Assembly (NCBI GenBank): GCA_019746355.1
Contig: JAIESC010000234.1
Coordinates: 1 to 23,109, forward strand
Reading direction: 5' to 3'
Source of the DNA: Xanthobacteraceae bacterium
GTDB lineage: Bacteria > Pseudomonadota > Alphaproteobacteria > Rhizobiales > Xanthobacteraceae
DNA: 23,109 nt
Shown: one piece after another, positions 9,557-17,620 of the stretch
Layout: each line of letters opens with the position of its first letter
Position numbering within the stretch: the stretch's first letter is position 1
Made by a program: the position numbers and the translations under genes
Notes under the pieces: model-generated
Database searches by the model: none
Seen by the model: the letters and a program-made list of their open reading frames with translations, nothing else
What the model was told of the DNA's origin: nothing

Positions 9557-9676
9557 CCGCGGCGGCGCGCGGGCCCATGGGAAGGGCGCACTGAGCGGCG
9601 CGGACCCGAGGCCAGCGACGCATTGCCCCTGCCGGCGCAAACGCATCCGGCTATGAGGATTTTCGGGAGCCCGAAA

Positions 9677-10405
9677 TCAGTCGAGGAGGAAGCGCAGGCC
9701 GATGCGGACTTCCTGGGCTGACAGGCGCTTCCAGGTGGTGTGGTCCAAGGCATTGCTGGTCCCGGCCGAGGTCGGCAGGTCGCCCATGCTGAGATAGCGA
9801 TAGCCGACATCGGCAACCCATCTCTCGCTGATCTGATAGGAGATGCCACCCATCGCCGCCCAGGAAAAATTGGTGCGGCCGCTGGACGGCGCACCAGCGA
9901 TCGGCGGGATGGCGGTATCGTTGTAATCGCGGCTGCGCAGATAGGTCACGCCGGCACCGGCGCCGACATAGGGCGTGAAGCCGTACCAGGTGCCGAGATC
10001 GATATAGAAATTTGCAAGAAACGAGAGCGCGTCGATCTTCGTCGTGTATTGCGGCTGCGCCGTCGCCGCATTGGTGGAGGTGGCGCGGGCCGTGACGCGG
10101 GGCGCATAGTCGACCGTCGCATCGAAGCGGAACCACTGATACTTGTAGCCGCCGCCGGCACTCACGCCGAGCGAGTCCGGATAGTTGAAGCTCGTCACCG
10201 GCTGACCGCCCTCAACGGACTGCATTTCGTTGAAGCGATAGCCGAAGTCGCCGCGGACATACCAGCCGGACACCATCTCGACATAGCGGGGCGCGGGACG
10301 CTCGTAGACCGGCCAGGCGCGGGGCGGATCGGCGGCGTGAGCCGCTGCGCAGGAGACGAGCGCAGCGATCGTGCCGGTGACAAGCGCCCTGCCCTTCATC
10401 ATCAT
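9677..10405 (-). CDS. Outer-membrane beta-barrel protein (Omp25/31-like)
   Basis: This 242-residue protein has a signal peptide ending in AHAAD. It is followed by the short Pro-rich segment and WYVRGDFGYRF opening strand typical of small rhizobial eight-stranded barrels. Alternating aromatic/polar strands continue through DLGTWYGFTPYVGAGAGV and YRYLSMGD, and the protein ends in IGLRFLLD, an aromatic-rich terminal strand as the outer-membrane assembly machinery requires. Three consecutive ATG codons mark the start; the first follows a GGAG ribosome site. It lies 10 bases downstream of a paralogous barrel gene and is probably cotranscribed with it. The family is structural or porin-like; the substrate cannot be told. 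Confidence 0.85.
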   Translation of the reverse strand: MMMKGRALVTGTIAALVSCAAAHAADPPRAWPVYERPAPRYVEMVSGWYVRGDFGYRFNEMQSVEGGQPVTSFNYPDSLGVSAGGGYKYQWFRFDATVDYAPRVTARATSTNAATAQPQYTTKIDALSFLANFYIDLGTWYGFTPYVGAGAGVTYLRSRDYNDTAIPPIAGAPSSGRTNFSWAAMGGISYQISERWVADVGYRYLSMGDLPTSAGTSNALDHTTWKRLSAQEVRIGLRFLLD

Positions 10406-10415
10406 TGCACTCCGA

Positions 10416-11240
10416 TCAGCCTCGGCTTCGCAGCGGCGGCAGCATCACCGGCCCTCTCTCGACCGGCGCGTCAAGCAGCCAGCGCACGCCGAATTTCAGA
10501 TCGTGCGAGGTGATGTTCTTGAACCCCATGGGATTGTTGAACTCGTTTACGCCGTCGAACCTGATGATATCGCCGGTGATGCCATCGCCGAGGCTCACAT
10601 AGCGATAAGCGAATTCAAGCGAGAGCTGCGGGTTCACCTTGTAGGAAACGCCGGCATGCAGCGCCCACGCAAAATTCCACTTCGATGCAGTGTCGGCATA
10701 TGCGACGCCGTGATTCGGAACGTTGACGTCCATGAAGTTGCTGATCGTGACCTGCGCCGCGCCGATGCCCGCCCCGACGAACGGCGTGAAGCCGTACCAA
10801 GTGCCGAGATCGGCATAGATGTTGGCGAGCACGAGCCATTCGGATTTCGACGCGCGATACTCATTTGTCTGAGACGTGCCGTTGATATCGAAGCCGTGGA
10901 AGTTCGCCTTGCCGCGGTATTCGCCGGTCACATCAGCCCGAAACCAGTGATTGAACTGGTAGCCGAAGCCGAGCCCGAAGAACGGCGCGCTGTCGAAGTC
11001 CTTTTGGACCACGGTGACTGCACTTGTGAACAGCAAATTGTCGAGGCTCTTGACCCGCTGATTGCTCATGCCGATGTCGCCGCGCAGGTACCAGCCTGCG
11101 GCGACGTATTCTTCGATCGGCGGTGCGTAGACTGGAGGCAATTGCGGCAGATCCGCCGCGTGGGCCCTTTGGACCGTCTGGGCCGCCGACGCAAACAGCG
11201 CAACGGCGCCGACAAAGGACGCAACCTTCACGCTCACCAT
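10416..11240 (-). CDS. Outer-membrane beta-barrel protein, paralogue of the adjacent gene
   Basis: This 274-residue protein has a signal peptide (MVSVKVASFVGAVALFAS..., cleaved near AHAAD) and an eight-strand barrel pattern. Segments shared with the neighbour at 9677-10405 include GWYLRGDIG, DLGTWYGFTPFVGAGIG and YRYVSLGDG, so the two arose by tandem duplication. The C-terminal strand LKFGVRWLLD is followed by 16 extra residues (APVERGPVMLPPLRSRG region), which is unusual for barrels that end at the last strand. I prefer the ATG at 11240 over the one at 11282, because it starts the signal peptide directly and follows GAGAGGG. A small hairpin (11255-11271) lies just upstream of that ribosome site. 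Confidence 0.85.
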   Translation of the reverse strand: MVSVKVASFVGAVALFASAAQTVQRAHAADLPQLPPVYAPPIEEYVAAGWYLRGDIGMSNQRVKSLDNLLFTSAVTVVQKDFDSAPFFGLGFGYQFNHWFRADVTGEYRGKANFHGFDINGTSQTNEYRASKSEWLVLANIYADLGTWYGFTPFVGAGIGAAQVTISNFMDVNVPNHGVAYADTASKWNFAWALHAGVSYKVNPQLSLEFAYRYVSLGDGITGDIIRFDGVNEFNNPMGFKNITSHDLKFGVRWLLDAPVERGPVMLPPLRSRG

Positions 11241-11331
11241 GACATCACCCTCTCTCGCACGAAGCGTGCGAACACGACTCAACGGAAACCGACACGTGCG
11301 TGGAGGATGACAGCGAAGGCTTAAGCGAGGG

Positions 11332-11366
11332 TTAACCTTACTTTTTAACCGTGACTGTTAACGGTT
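11332..11366. promoter_or_regulatory. Three TTAA motifs at 13-base spacing with an AACCGT inverted repeat
   Basis: TTAA occurs at 11332, 11345 and 11358, exactly 13 bases apart, and AACCGT/ACGGTT (11347-11352 and 11361-11366) forms a dyad. This AT-rich patch lies about 90-125 bases upstream of the barrel gene start and may be a regulator site. It resembles but does not match the CtrA consensus TTAA-N7-TTAA. Confidence 0.35.
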
Positions 11367-11377
11367 GAGCGGAATCA

Positions 11378-11419
11378 AAACGGCCCGAGAGCTCCCTGCC
11401 GGGAATTCTCGGGCCGTTT
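11378..11419 (-). terminator. Intrinsic terminator downstream of bfr
   Basis: A 13-bp perfect stem (AAACGGCCCGAGA with TCTCGGGCCGTTT) encloses a short inner TCCC/GGGA stem. On the minus strand it is followed by a T-rich tail (the arm itself ends in GTTTT). It sits 100 bases past the bfr stop and before the barrel-gene promoter, separating the two units. The symmetry means it could also act on the plus strand. Confidence 0.75.
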
Positions 11420-11519
11420 CGGTTCTCCAGGCGAACGCCGAGACGGGATTTCAGCCTCGAGCCGGAGTCCGCATTAACATTTGCATTACCGCGCTACCGC
11501 GCGCCGCATGCGTGGCGAA

Positions 11520-12005
11520 TCACTTGTCGTCGTGCATCTCGCCGATGTGGTGCTGCGAGTAGAGCTCGACGCCGAGCTTGCTGACGAGATCGATCTGGGT
11601 TTCGAGGAAGTCGATGTGCTCCTCCTCGTCGTGCATCAGCTTCTCGAACAGGTCGCGCGTGACGTAGTCGCGCACGCCATGGCAGTGGGTTGCCGCCTCC
11701 TCATAGAGCGAGCGCGCCGAGTATTCGGCCTTGAGGTCGCAATCGAGAACTTCCTTGACGTTCTGGCCGATATGCAGCGGATCGAGCACCTGCATGTTGG
11801 GGAAGCCGTCGAGGAAGATGATCCGATCGACGAGCTTGTCGGCGTGCTCCATCTCCTCGATCGACTCCTTGCGCCAGATCTTGGCGAGGGCCTTGAGACC
11901 CCAATTGTCGAGCAGCCGGTAATGCAGCCAGTACTGATTGATCGCGGTGAGTTCGTGCCGCAGCGCCTTGTTGAGATATTCGATGACCCTTGCGTCGCCC
12001 TTCAT
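11520..12005 (-). CDS. bfr: Bacterioferritin, heme-containing iron-storage protein
   Basis: Bfr forms a 24-subunit hollow shell that oxidises Fe(II) and stores it as a mineral core. The 161-residue length is standard. All ferroxidase ligands are present at family positions: Glu18 ([11 protein letters not shown]), Glu51 and His54 (EEMEHADKL), Glu94, Glu127 and His130 ([10 protein letters not shown]). Met52 is the expected inter-subunit heme ligand. I choose the ATG at 12005, preceded by GGGAG, because it gives the canonical MKGD start; the upstream ATG at 12038 would add 11 unusual residues. An Irr-type palindrome lies about 80-95 bases upstream and a 14-base tandem repeat in the leader. The ferredoxin partner bfd is the next gene upstream, in the same direction. 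Confidence 0.96.
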   Translation of the reverse strand: MKGDARVIEYLNKALRHELTAINQYWLHYRLLDNWGLKALAKIWRKESIEEMEHADKLVDRIIFLDGFPNMQVLDPLHIGQNVKEVLDCDLKAEYSARSLYEEAATHCHGVRDYVTRDLFEKLMHDEEEHIDFLETQIDLVSKLGVELYSQHHIGEMHDDK

Positions 12006-12022
12006 GGCGGACTCCCAATTCC

Positions 12023-12053
12023 AAGTCCCAAAGTTCAAGTCCTAAAGTTCAAG
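12023..12053 (-). repeat. Tandem 14-base repeat in the bfr leader
   Basis: On the plus strand AAGTCCCAAAGTTC (12023-12036) is followed directly by AAGTCCTAAAGTTC (12037-12050) and a third start AAG; a degenerate copy precedes at about 12010-12022. It lies immediately upstream of the bfr ribosome site. Confidence 0.7.
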
Positions 12054-12083
12054 CCCACAACACCCGAGGGCGTCGCGCACTAT

Positions 12084-12100
12084 ATTAGATCAATTCTAAA
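12084..12100. promoter_or_regulatory. Candidate Irr iron-control element upstream of bfr
   Basis: The 17-base palindrome ATTAGAT-CAA-TTCTAAA matches the rhizobial Irr (ICE) pattern TTTAGAA-N3-TTCTAAA with one arm perfect and two mismatches in the other. Irr is the heme-responsive iron regulator of rhizobia and is known to control bacterioferritin genes, so the placement between bfd and bfr fits. Confidence 0.6.
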
Positions 12101-12174
12101 GTCGTGAAACAGTTTCGGCCATAGCGACGTCGCCGGCCATCCACCGCAGATTCCGCAGATCAAGCTGAAAAATG

Positions 12175-12390
12175 TCAGGGTTTGGGATGGCCGGCGCAGC
12201 CGCCGCAAGCGGCTTCGGCCGCCCCGAGCGCCTCGTCCATGATCTTGCGGATGGTGCGGGCGCAGCGGCCGCACTGGGCGCTGCAACCGAGGCAGCCATA
12301 CACCTGCCCGGCCGAGCGCGGACGCGTCTCCGCCTGGCAGGCGGTGCGCACGTCGTGGTCGGTCAGTACGTTGCAGGAGCAGACGATCAT
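12175..12390 (-). CDS. bfd: Bacterioferritin-associated ferredoxin
   Basis: Bfd is a small [2Fe-2S] protein that docks on bacterioferritin and passes electrons through its heme to release stored iron. The 71-residue protein starts MIVCSCNVLTDHDVR and carries the family ligand pattern Cys4-x-Cys6 and Cys40-x2-Cys43 (AQCGRCARTIRKI). It has extra cysteines at 18, 33, 36, 62 and 65, and the C-terminal CGGC is unusual. I start at the ATG at 12390, which gives the conserved N-terminus; an in-frame ATG at 12438 would add a tail not seen in the family. It lies upstream of bfr in the same orientation, separated by about 170 bases that include bfr's own regulatory site. Confidence 0.92.
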   Translation of the reverse strand: MIVCSCNVLTDHDVRTACQAETRPRSAGQVYGCLGCSAQCGRCARTIRKIMDEALGAAEAACGGCAGHPKP

Positions 12391-12453
12391 GGAAAACCCG
12401 GACGGCAATTTGGTACCGGGACAGTGATGCTGACGCAAAGAAAATCGGCGGTT

Positions 12454-12470
12454 TTTATACGTTATCTAAA
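12454..12470. promoter_or_regulatory. Candidate Irr iron-control element upstream of bfd
   Basis: TTTATAC-GTT-ATCTAAA is a 17-base imperfect palindrome of the same form as the site before bfr (11 of 14 arm positions fit TTTAGAA-N3-TTCTAAA). It sits 64-80 bases upstream of the bfd start, at promoter distance. Two such sites flanking one iron-storage pair strengthen each other. Confidence 0.5.
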
Positions 12471-12510
12471 CTGCGAAAGCGCTGAGAACGTTGAGCTTTT
12501 CTGAGGCCCC

Positions 12511-13854
<1,344 letters not shown>

Positions 13855-14005
13855 GCTGTACGTCCCCAGCTCGTCAGGCAGCCACCCAGCAACCGGCCGA
13901 GCTTAGCGCCCAATCGTTTTGCCGGATTTTTAATTGCTTACCGCCAGCCCCATCGGCTGCGATGTAACCTTATTAGAGCGTTACCGGGCGGGGAGCAACC
14001 AAACA

Positions 14006-14030
14006 AAAGCCGGCCCAAAAGGCCGGCTTT
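14006..14030 (-). terminator. Intrinsic terminator of the small charged-protein gene
   Basis: A 10-bp stem AAAGCCGGCC / GGCCGGCTTT with a 5-base loop is followed on the minus strand by a TTTTG-TTTGG tail. It lies 28 bases past the stop of the gene at 14058-14255 and ends that transcript before glmM. Confidence 0.75.
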
Positions 14031-14057
14031 CTGCTCGATCGGACTTAAATCCGGCGA

Positions 14058-14255
14058 TCAGTGCCGTTTTTCCGTGTCGTGCTTGTCGTTCTTGCTCTTG
14101 GACGGCTGGGTGATGCTGACCGGATCCGACCCTGCCATCGACTCCTCCAGCCCTTCCTCCAGCTTCCGCTCCAGCGCGTCGTCAGGCTTTTCATCGCGCG
14201 GCTTGTGCTTCACATCAGGATCGCCACCGCGCTTCTTGGTTGCAGGATGCGCCAT
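14058..14255 (-). CDS. Small highly charged protein, unknown function
   Basis: This is a 65-residue protein with no recognised enzyme fold. It begins MAHPATKKRGGDPDVKHKPRD and continues with an acidic amphipathic segment ELKLEEGLEES-like (residues about 28-42: DALERKLEEGLEES), then MAGSDPVSITQPSK and a Lys/Asp/His-rich tail. The EEGLEES-x-x-x-SDPVS-x-x-QP signature recurs in short alphaproteobacterial proteins of unknown role. I choose the ATG at 14255 because GGAGA precedes it at the right distance; the frame is open to 14330. It is flanked downstream by a good terminator, so it is a monocistronic gene, divergent from the lldD-like gene. Confidence 0.65.
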   Translation of the reverse strand: MAHPATKKRGGDPDVKHKPRDEKPDDALERKLEEGLEESMAGSDPVSITQPSKSKNDKHDTEKRH

Positions 14256-14382
14256 GATTTTCTCCATTCCAGGGGAATCGCGTCCCAAGACAACGCGCAG
14301 CCGGCCGTTCGCGTTCCCGGTTCCCGGCACCGCTGCCAGCCGGATTTCGTGCTATTCAGAGCCGTTCCTGGGGAGGGAATGA

Positions 14383-15543
14383 ATGAAGCAGATGGCCTGC
14401 ATCGAGGATTTGCGCGAGACCGCGAGGCGCAAGGTCCCGAAGATGTTTTTCGATTATGCCGATGCCGGCTCCTATAACCAGGAAACGCTGCGCGCCAACC
14501 GCACCGACTTCGAAAAGCTGAAGCTGCGCCAGCGCATCCTGGTCAACATGGACCAGCGCAGCACGGCGACGACAATCCTGGGCGAAAAGGCACCGGTGCC
14601 GCTGGCGCTCGGACCGATCGGGCTCGGCGGCATGATGCACGGCGACGGCGAAATCCTCGCCTGTCGCGCGGCGCAGGCGATCGGCATTCCCTACACGCTC
14701 TCGACCATGTCGATCAATTCGATCGAGGACGTGGCGGCCGCGGTCGACAAGCCGTTCTGGTTCCAGCTCTACGTGATGCGCGACCGCGGCTTCATCAAGG
14801 AGCTGATCCAGCGCGCCGCGGCGGCCAAATGCAGCGCGCTGATGCTCACGGTCGATCTGCAGGTGCTCGGCCAGCGGCATTGCGACGTGCGCAACGGATT
14901 GACGGTGCCGCCGGAGATCAAGATCAGGAACGTGATCGACATCATGACCAAGCCGGCCTGGGCGTGGTCGATCCTGAAGGGCAAGCGCAAGACATTCGGC
15001 AACCTTGCCGGCTACGTGAAGGGCATGGAGAACGTCAATTCGCTCGCGCAATGGACCGCGAGCCAGTTCGACCCGACGCTGAGCTGGAAGGACGTCGAAT
15101 GGGTGAAGAGCCTGTGGCCGGGCAAGCTCATCCTCAAGGGCATCCTCGACGTCGACGACGCCAAGATCGCGGTGACGACCGGGGCCGACGCGATCAGCGT
15201 GTCGAACCACGGCGGGCGGCAGCTCGACGGCGCGCCGTCGGCGATCGCGGCGCTGCCGCGGATCGCCGACGCGATCGGCTCGCAGGTCGAGGTGCTGATG
15301 GACTCCGGCGTCCGCACCGGGGCCGACATGATGCGGGCGATCGCGCTCGGCGCGAAGGCATGCATTGTCGGGCGCTCGTACATATATGGGCTGGGAGCCG
15401 GCGGTCAGGCCGGCGTCGCACGCGCCGTCGAAATCCTCGGCAAGGAGTTCGACACGACCATGGCGCTGTGCGGCAAGCGGAGCGTCGCCGAGATCGGCCC
15501 GGACGTGCTGGCCGATACGGAAACCCAGCGGAGAGCGTCGTGA
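14383..15543 (+). CDS. lldD: FMN-dependent alpha-hydroxy-acid dehydrogenase (L-lactate dehydrogenase-like)
   Basis: This 386-residue TIM-barrel flavoprotein should oxidise an L-2-hydroxy acid, most likely L-lactate, to the 2-keto acid. Residues matching the family active site are Tyr25 (FFDYADAGSYNQ), the FMN-binding PIGLGGMMHGDGE at 78-90, Ser108 in LSTMS, the QLY motif at 128-130, Asp158 (TVD), Lys252 (LKGIL), and the proton-abstracting His276 with Arg279 (SNHGGRQLDG). The C-terminus has DSGVRTGADMMRAIALGA. The ATG follows a GGGAGG site. Its stop overlaps the GTG of the DUF427 gene, so the two are translationally coupled. The substrate could instead be glycolate or mandelate; the short N-terminus without a membrane helix does not decide. 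Confidence 0.88.
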   Translation: MKQMACIEDLRETARRKVPKMFFDYADAGSYNQETLRANRTDFEKLKLRQRILVNMDQRSTATTILGEKAPVPLALGPIGLGGMMHGDGEILACRAAQAIGIPYTLSTMSINSIEDVAAAVDKPFWFQLYVMRDRGFIKELIQRAAAAKCSALMLTVDLQVLGQRHCDVRNGLTVPPEIKIRNVIDIMTKPAWAWSILKGKRKTFGNLAGYVKGMENVNSLAQWTASQFDPTLSWKDVEWVKSLWPGKLILKGILDVDDAKIAVTTGADAISVSNHGGRQLDGAPSAIAALPRIADAIGSQVEVLMDSGVRTGADMMRAIALGAKACIVGRSYIYGLGAGGQAGVARAVEILGKEFDTTMALCGKRSVAEIGPDVLADTETQRRAS

Positions 15544-15905
15544 AGATTCCGGGTCCCGATCATCCGATCACCATCACGCCGAGCAAGGAGCGCGTGCGCG
15601 TGACGTTCAACGGCAAGGTGGTTGCCGATACGAAACGGGCGCTGGTGCTACAGGAGGCGGCCTACAAGCCGGTGTTCTACATCCCGCGCAACGACGCGCA
15701 CATGACTCTGGTTGCAAAGACGACGCACTCGACGCATTGCCCCTACAAGGGCGACGCCTCGTACTACACGATCAAGGTCGACGGCCGCGAGACCGAGAAT
15801 GCGATCTGGAGCTATGAGACGCCGTTTCCGGCGATGAAGGAGATCGAAGGACACCTGGCGTTCTATCCGAACCGCGTCGACAAGATCGAGGCAACGCCGG
15901 CGTAG
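15540..15905 (+). CDS. DUF427 domain protein
   Basis: This 121-residue protein of the DUF427 family has a small beta fold of unknown biochemical role. The start is GTG at 15540, whose last two bases begin the TGA stop of the upstream lldD-like gene (GTGA overlap); it gives a start reading VKIPGPDHPITI. Family hallmarks are FNGKVVADTKRALVLQEA near residue 30, the VFYIPRNDAHM strand, and the THSTHCPYKGDASYY motif around residues 65-77 with a conserved Cys and His, followed by WSYETPFPAMKEIEGHLAFYPNRVD. The tight coupling suggests it acts with the hydroxy-acid dehydrogenase, but this is inference. The frame is open far upstream only because it shadows the dehydrogenase gene. Confidence 0.85.
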   Translation: MKIPGPDHPITITPSKERVRVTFNGKVVADTKRALVLQEAAYKPVFYIPRNDAHMTLVAKTTHSTHCPYKGDASYYTIKVDGRETENAIWSYETPFPAMKEIEGHLAFYPNRVDKIEATPA

Positions 15906-15966
15906 TCGATCTAGCAATGGCTCCCGGCTCTGTGCTGTCCTAATGCGACAGCCGCGGAGAGCCACA

Positions 15967-17487
15967 ATGCCCACCTTCGAAAAACCCAGCGTCGCCGATC
16001 TGCGCCACGCCGCAGAGCAGCTCGGAATGAATCCGAGCATGCACTATCTCAACACGGTGCAGGACATTGTCGCGCCGCTGGTCGCGGCCTATGCGGCGCT
16101 CGACGCGGTGCCCGACGAGAAGCCCGCGGTGACGTATCCGCGCGACGGTGGCTGGCGGCCGACGCCCGAGGAGAACAAGCTCGGCGCCTGGTATGTGAAG
16201 ACCGCGATCAAGGGCAAGGCCTCCGGCAAGCTCGCCGGCCGCCGGGTGGCGCTGAAGGACAACATCTGCCTCGCCGGCGTGCCGATGATGGTCGGCGCGG
16301 GCTTCCTCGACGGCTCGGTGCCGGATCTCGACGCCACCATCGTCACGCGCATCCTCGACGCCGGCGGCGAGATCGCCGGCAAGGCCGTGTGCGAGTACTA
16401 CTGCCTCTCCGGCGGCAGCCACACCAGCTCCACCGGCCCGGTGCAGAACCCGCGCAAGCACGGCCACACCACCGGCGGATCGTCATCGGGCAGCGCCGCG
16501 CTGGTCGCGGCCGGCGAGGTGCCGATGGCGATCGGCGGCGACCAGGCCGGCTCGATCCGCATTCCGGCGAGCTACTGCGGCATCGTCGGCATGAAGCCGA
16601 CGTTCGGCCTCGTGCCCTACAGCGGCATCGGCCCGCTGGAGATCACCATCGACACCGCCGGCCCGATGACGGCAAACGTCGCCGACAACGCGCTGCTGCT
16701 CGAGGTGATCGCCGGACCTGACGGGCTCGACTCGCGGCAGCATCAGGCGCAGATCGACCGCTACACCGAGTCGCTGCGCCAGGGCGTCAAGGGTTTGCGC
16801 ATCGGCGTGCTGAAGGAGGGCTTCGGCCACCGCAACTCGGAGCCCGACGTCGACGCCAAGGTGCGGGCCGCGGCGCAGCGCTTCAAATCGCTGGGCGCCA
16901 CGGTCGAAGAGGTGTCGGTGCCGGAGCACCTGACGCTGGGCTTTCCGGTCTGGGCGGCCATTCGTGGGGACGCGGCCTGCGTCATGCTGCTGGAAATGAA
17001 CGGTCATGGCATCGGCTACGAGGGGCTCTATCCGCTCAGCGCCATCGAAGCCGGCATGAAGTGGCGCGACCACGCCGACGAGTTCGCCGACACGCTGAAG
17101 ATCGCCTCGATCTTCTCGAAATACACGCTGCACCGCTACGGCGGGCACTACTACGGCAAGGCGCAGAACCTCCGGCGGCGGCTGCGCGCCGCCTATGACG
17201 CGGCGCTTGCGTCCTATGACCTGCTGCTGCTGCCGACCACGGTGATGAAGGCGACGCCGATCCCACCCGCGGGCGCGCCGCCGCAGGAGATCACCCGGCG
17301 GAGCTGGGAGGCGACGCGCAACACCTGCCCGTTCAACGCCACCGGCCATCCGGCAATCAGCATCCCATGCGGCGTCTCGGACGGCCTGCCGGTCGGACTG
17401 ATGCTGGTCGGCCGGCACTGGGACGAGCGCACGATCTACCGCGCGAGCGCCGCGTTCGAGCGGTCCGGCGACTGGATGAGGATGTAG
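15967..17487 (+). CDS. Amidase-signature hydrolase, broad-substrate amidase type
   Basis: This 506-residue serine amidase should split carboxamides to acid and ammonia. The Ser-cis-Ser-Lys triad is visible: Lys97 (ALKDNICLAG), Ser172 (TTGGSSSGSAA) and the nucleophile Ser196 (GGDQAGSIRIPASYCGIVGMKPTFG), 24 residues after the cis-Ser as in other members. The N-terminal 70 residues and motifs such as PLSAWYV-like LGAWYVKT and GKAVCE resemble the roughly 520-residue amidases found with nitrile hydratases in Rhodococcus, but no nitrile hydratase genes are here. The start at 15967 follows GGAGAG; the upstream ATG at 15943 has no such site. It is 61 bases past the DUF427 stop and possibly in the same transcript. 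Its true substrate is unknown. Confidence 0.9.
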   Translation: MPTFEKPSVADLRHAAEQLGMNPSMHYLNTVQDIVAPLVAAYAALDAVPDEKPAVTYPRDGGWRPTPEENKLGAWYVKTAIKGKASGKLAGRRVALKDNICLAGVPMMVGAGFLDGSVPDLDATIVTRILDAGGEIAGKAVCEYYCLSGGSHTSSTGPVQNPRKHGHTTGGSSSGSAALVAAGEVPMAIGGDQAGSIRIPASYCGIVGMKPTFGLVPYSGIGPLEITIDTAGPMTANVADNALLLEVIAGPDGLDSRQHQAQIDRYTESLRQGVKGLRIGVLKEGFGHRNSEPDVDAKVRAAAQRFKSLGATVEEVSVPEHLTLGFPVWAAIRGDAACVMLLEMNGHGIGYEGLYPLSAIEAGMKWRDHADEFADTLKIASIFSKYTLHRYGGHYYGKAQNLRRRLRAAYDAALASYDLLLLPTTVMKATPIPPAGAPPQEITRRSWEATRNTCPFNATGHPAISIPCGVSDGLPVGLMLVGRHWDERTIYRASAAFERSGDWMRM

Positions 17488-17501
17488 CAAAGCACTCCGC
17501 T

Positions 17502-17609
17502 GTCATTCCGGGGCGCGAGCGCAGCGAGCGAGCCCGGAATCCAGATAAACAGGGATTTCCTCCTTAACTGGATTCCGGGCTCGCGCCTATCGGCGCGCCC
17601 CGGAATGAC
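17502..17609. repeat. Nested palindromic intergenic repeat (REP-like)
   Basis: Two perfect inverted repeats are nested: the outer arms GTCATTCCGGGGCGCG (17502-17517) with its complement at 17594-17609, and inner arms GCGAGCCCGGAATCCAG (17528-17544) with its complement at 17568-17584. The arms share CCGGAAT words, so one could have come from the other. Elements of this type are common in rhizobial genomes between convergent genes, as here (amidase and cyclase), and may serve as bidirectional terminators. Confidence 0.85.
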
Positions 17610-17620
17610 CCCGGAGACGT

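Larger units (their letters stand above)
8745..9676. other. 932-base gene-free region with repeats
   Basis: No credible gene is seen. Frames are open on both strands through 8808-9392 and 9380-9721, but they overlap one another, encode Arg/Gly/Pro-rich strings and run through the hairpin array, as expected of GC-rich palindromic DNA lacking stops. Held here are the serC promoter (right next to 8745), the hairpin array at 9010-9289, an orphan LexA-type box at 9362-9376 and an imperfect inverted repeat at 9401-9556. Confidence 0.6.

Noticed and set aside
9380..9721. Possible plus-strand gene starting just after the LexA-type box
   Set aside because: It would be the obvious SOS target, but it overlaps the end of the barrel gene, is Arg/Pro-rich and matches nothing I know; the start lacks a ribosome site.
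11255..11271. Hairpin TCGCAC-GAAGC-GTGCGA as a riboswitch before the barrel gene
   Set aside because: A single 6-bp stem just upstream of the ribosome site is too little to call a riboswitch; mentioned only in the gene entry.
11332..11361. CtrA binding site
   Set aside because: The TTAA words are spaced by 9 bases instead of the 7 of the CtrA consensus; kept only as an unassigned motif.
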